From NCBI GenBank assembly GCA_949840885.1, contig CATKYJ010000027.1:1-61009 (forward strand): DNA of 61,009 bases, read 5' to 3'. Below the pieces are notes generated by a model, which did not search any database, was not told the origin of the DNA, and saw only the letters and a list, made by a program, of their open reading frames with translations. Of the stretch, positions 59,394 to 61,009 are shown one piece after another (the first letter of the stretch is position 1; the number at the start of each line of letters is the position of its first letter). A program made the position numbers and the translations under genes. The stretch is from an uncultured Acetatifactor sp. GTDB taxonomy: Bacteria; Bacillota; Clostridia; Lachnospirales; Lachnospiraceae.

Positions 59394-61009
59394 ATGCTGC
59401 GTTATGGATTTTTTGACAGTGAGATAACAGGGTTTGATGAGCAGGGGATGCCCATATTCGACAGAGCGGAGTCATCGGACTTTTTGGCCATGTTCATCTC
59501 GCATATCATAAGTGATGGAGTGTTGGGGCAGCCGGGGGACTGTTTCCAGGTATTAGCTGGGGAGGGAATGAAACTTAGGGTCAGCCCCGGGTTCGCGGTC
59601 ATACAGGGCCGTTTTGCGGTGGACTGGAATGTGTCCACGATAACGATCCCCACTGCGCCGACATCACATAAACGAATGGACCGGGTGGTGCTGCGGGCAA
59701 ACTACCACCAGCGTCTTTGTGAGTTGGTGGTGAAAGAGGGCGTGCCGGCAGCGGTTCCGGTACCTCCGGAGTTGCTGCAGCCGGAATCGGGTGATTATTA
59801 TGAGTTGTGTCTGGCAACGGTGCTTGTAGGCCAGAACCAGGGTGTCATCACCCAGGCCAACATAACGGATACCAGATATGACAGCAGGGTATGCGGTGTG
59901 GTCACGCAGGTGATCGATCATTTGGATACGTCTGTATTCTTTGCACAGCTTGACCAGTTCTACAGGGAGTTCGTAGCAAAGTCTGATGCATCTTACGCTC
60001 AGTTCGTTATAGACATGCAGACCTGCATCGACGCGCTACAGGCTTCTGGAGATGCGCAGCTTTTGAAGCTGAATGGGGAGTTCGTGGCTTGGTTCGATAG
60101 TGTAAAGAATCAGGTCACAGGTGACATGGCTGTAAGGATCCAGAAGCAGCTGGATGATCATAAGGCTGATGCAGATGTGCATACCACATCTGGAAAAGGG
60201 CATCCGGGGCAGGTATGGAAGACAGACGGAGAGGGGATTCCTGGATGGAGGGATGATGAGGACACGACTTATACGGTTATGAAAGGTGCGTCACAAAGTA
60301 CTGCTGGAAGTGCAGGACTGGTACCGGAGCCGCCGGCAGGAAGCCAGTCAAACAAGTATCTTGGGGCGGATGGTACCTGGAAGATTCCTCCTGATACCAA
60401 TAATGCGGTGACGCAGACAAGCTCCAACACAACAAATGCGGATTATCGGGTCTTGCTATCAGGAACGGCTGATGATACCACGAGAACTGAGGGGGTGAGA
60501 AAGGATAAGGATCTTAAGTATAATCCGAGTACAAATACATTGACCACTGGTAAGGTAAATGCAGATACGGCGGATTCAACGGTTACTTTTTCTAGTGGGG
60601 ATGCAGATAATCCTACAGGATGGGCGGATGTCGGGGTGATAGCATCCGGGGAGAAGCACAGCAGCCTGTTGCGTAAGTTTTCGCTGGCCGTGAAAAATGT
60701 CCGATATCTTTACCATCTGCTTACCAGCGGTGCGTTGAGTACGCTGCTGGGGACTAATTTGACTGCAAGTCGGGCTGTGGTAGCAAACGGCAACGGTAAG
60801 CTTGCGACTGCGGGGGTGACGTCCACGGAGCTGGGGTATCTGGCCGGGGCTAAGTCAAAGGTGCAGGATCAGCTTGATGCGCTAAACACGCATTTGCCAT
60901 TTGTCAGCAATTATAAAGAGCAAAAAGAACTATTGAATACGACAAAATATACCGCCGAAAGCGATTGTATGGTGTTTGTTCTTTGCTCAACCAATAACGT
61001 AACTCATGG
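59394..61009 (+). CDS. Tail fibre / receptor-binding protein (3' partial)
   Basis: The frame is open from ATG 59394 to the window end (538+ codons). The N-terminus LRYGFFDSEITGFDEQGMPI and GMKLRVSPGFAVIQGRFAVD form a baseplate-attachment region. Behind it are Ser/Thr/Gly/Asn-rich fibre sequence and repeats (SLGYLAGAKSKVQDQL-type VTSTELGYLAGAKSKVQDQL, often found near fibre knobs). GATCAGGAGGGAGG precedes the start. Determines host binding. Confidence 0.85.
   Translation, partial: MLRYGFFDSEITGFDEQGMPIFDRAESSDFLAMFISHIISDGVLGQPGDCFQVLAGEGMKLRVSPGFAVIQGRFAVDWNVSTITIPTAPTSHKRMDRVVLRANYHQRLCELVVKEGVPAAVPVPPELLQPESGDYYELCLATVLVGQNQGVITQANITDTRYDSRVCGVVTQVIDHLDTSVFFAQLDQFYREFVAKSDASYAQFVIDMQTCIDALQASGDAQLLKLNGEFVAWFDSVKNQVTGDMAVRIQKQLDDHKADADVHTTSGKGHPGQVWKTDGEGIPGWRDDEDTTYTVMKGASQSTAGSAGLVPEPPAGSQSNKYLGADGTWKIPPDTNNAVTQTSSNTTNADYRVLLSGTADDTTRTEGVRKDKDLKYNPSTNTLTTGKVNADTADSTVTFSSGDADNPTGWADVGVIASGEKHSSLLRKFSLAVKNVRYLYHLLTSGALSTLLGTNLTASRAVVANGNGKLATAGVTSTELGYLAGAKSKVQDQLDALNTHLPFVSNYKEQKELLNTTKYTAESDCMVFVLCSTNNVTH

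Overview
The window looks like a Lachnospiraceae-type (Clostridia, Bacillota) chromosome segment. The evidence is strong GGAGG-type ribosome binding sites, tRNAs without encoded CCA, a DUF1700 protein, and a siphovirus prophage with Gp15, ReqiPepy6 Gp37-like and PBSX-type terminase genes typical of gut Clostridia. It has three parts.

(1) 1-13,690: a decayed polymorphic-toxin tip/immunity array. The window opens in the C-terminus of an Rhs/YD-repeat toxin whose main body lies upstream. Downstream is a string of AT-rich small genes, mostly candidate immunity genes, alternating with GC-rich scraps of Rhs core and pre-toxin sequence and broken toxin tips. Each scrap of core plus tip plus immunity gene looks like a cassette displaced when a new tip was acquired. 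Recognisable pieces include an Ntox50-like tip, a CPCC zinc protein and a DUF3969 protein. Two 60-bp hairpins with compensatory stem changes sit at Rhs junctions, both directly before a TATGAC (Tyr-Asp) codon pair. One immunity gene is also present as a fold-back (half direct, half inverted) relic.

(2) 13,791-20,870: conserved housekeeping genes. These are glycogen debranching enzyme (minus strand), pyroglutamyl peptidase, tRNA-Arg(ACG), a DUF1700 membrane protein, an Asn/Gln-rich micro-protein, an RlmL/YpsC-type RNA methyltransferase, the RdgB nucleotide pyrophosphatase, a YfcE-type phosphoesterase, and tRNA-Pro(TGG).

(3) about 20,868-61,009 (runs off the end): a siphovirus-like prophage, probably integrated in the 3' end of tRNA-Pro. 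Order: integrase; a type I toxin-antitoxin locus (27-aa hydrophobic toxin with a convergent antisense RNA); a MazF-like protein, an ImmA-like protein and a CI-like repressor on the minus strand; a Cro-like gene; then an early region where small plus-strand genes alternate with minus-strand accessory genes (DUF2321, a membrane-anchored protein, DUF2188). Several small ORFs here have excellent ribosome binding sites in front of ATA rather than ATG. Then come the replication/recombination module (SbcC-like ATPase, Sak4-like ATPase, DUF669, DEAD helicase, primase-helicase, a candidate origin, RusA), a Dam methylase with an HNH gene, a second tyrosine recombinase, a sigma-like late regulator, terminase, portal, a MuF-type minor capsid protein with a C-terminal nuclease-like domain, a Prp-like protease next to two proteins carrying Prp-type cleavage motifs, head completion and tail genes, a tape measure protein with a 44-residue tandem repeat, and a truncated tail fibre. 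A perfect palindrome of the form GTTGC-N6-GCAAC, four copies of it with an identical core, is scattered through the prophage.

Family names come from recognising motifs by eye. No database search was run.
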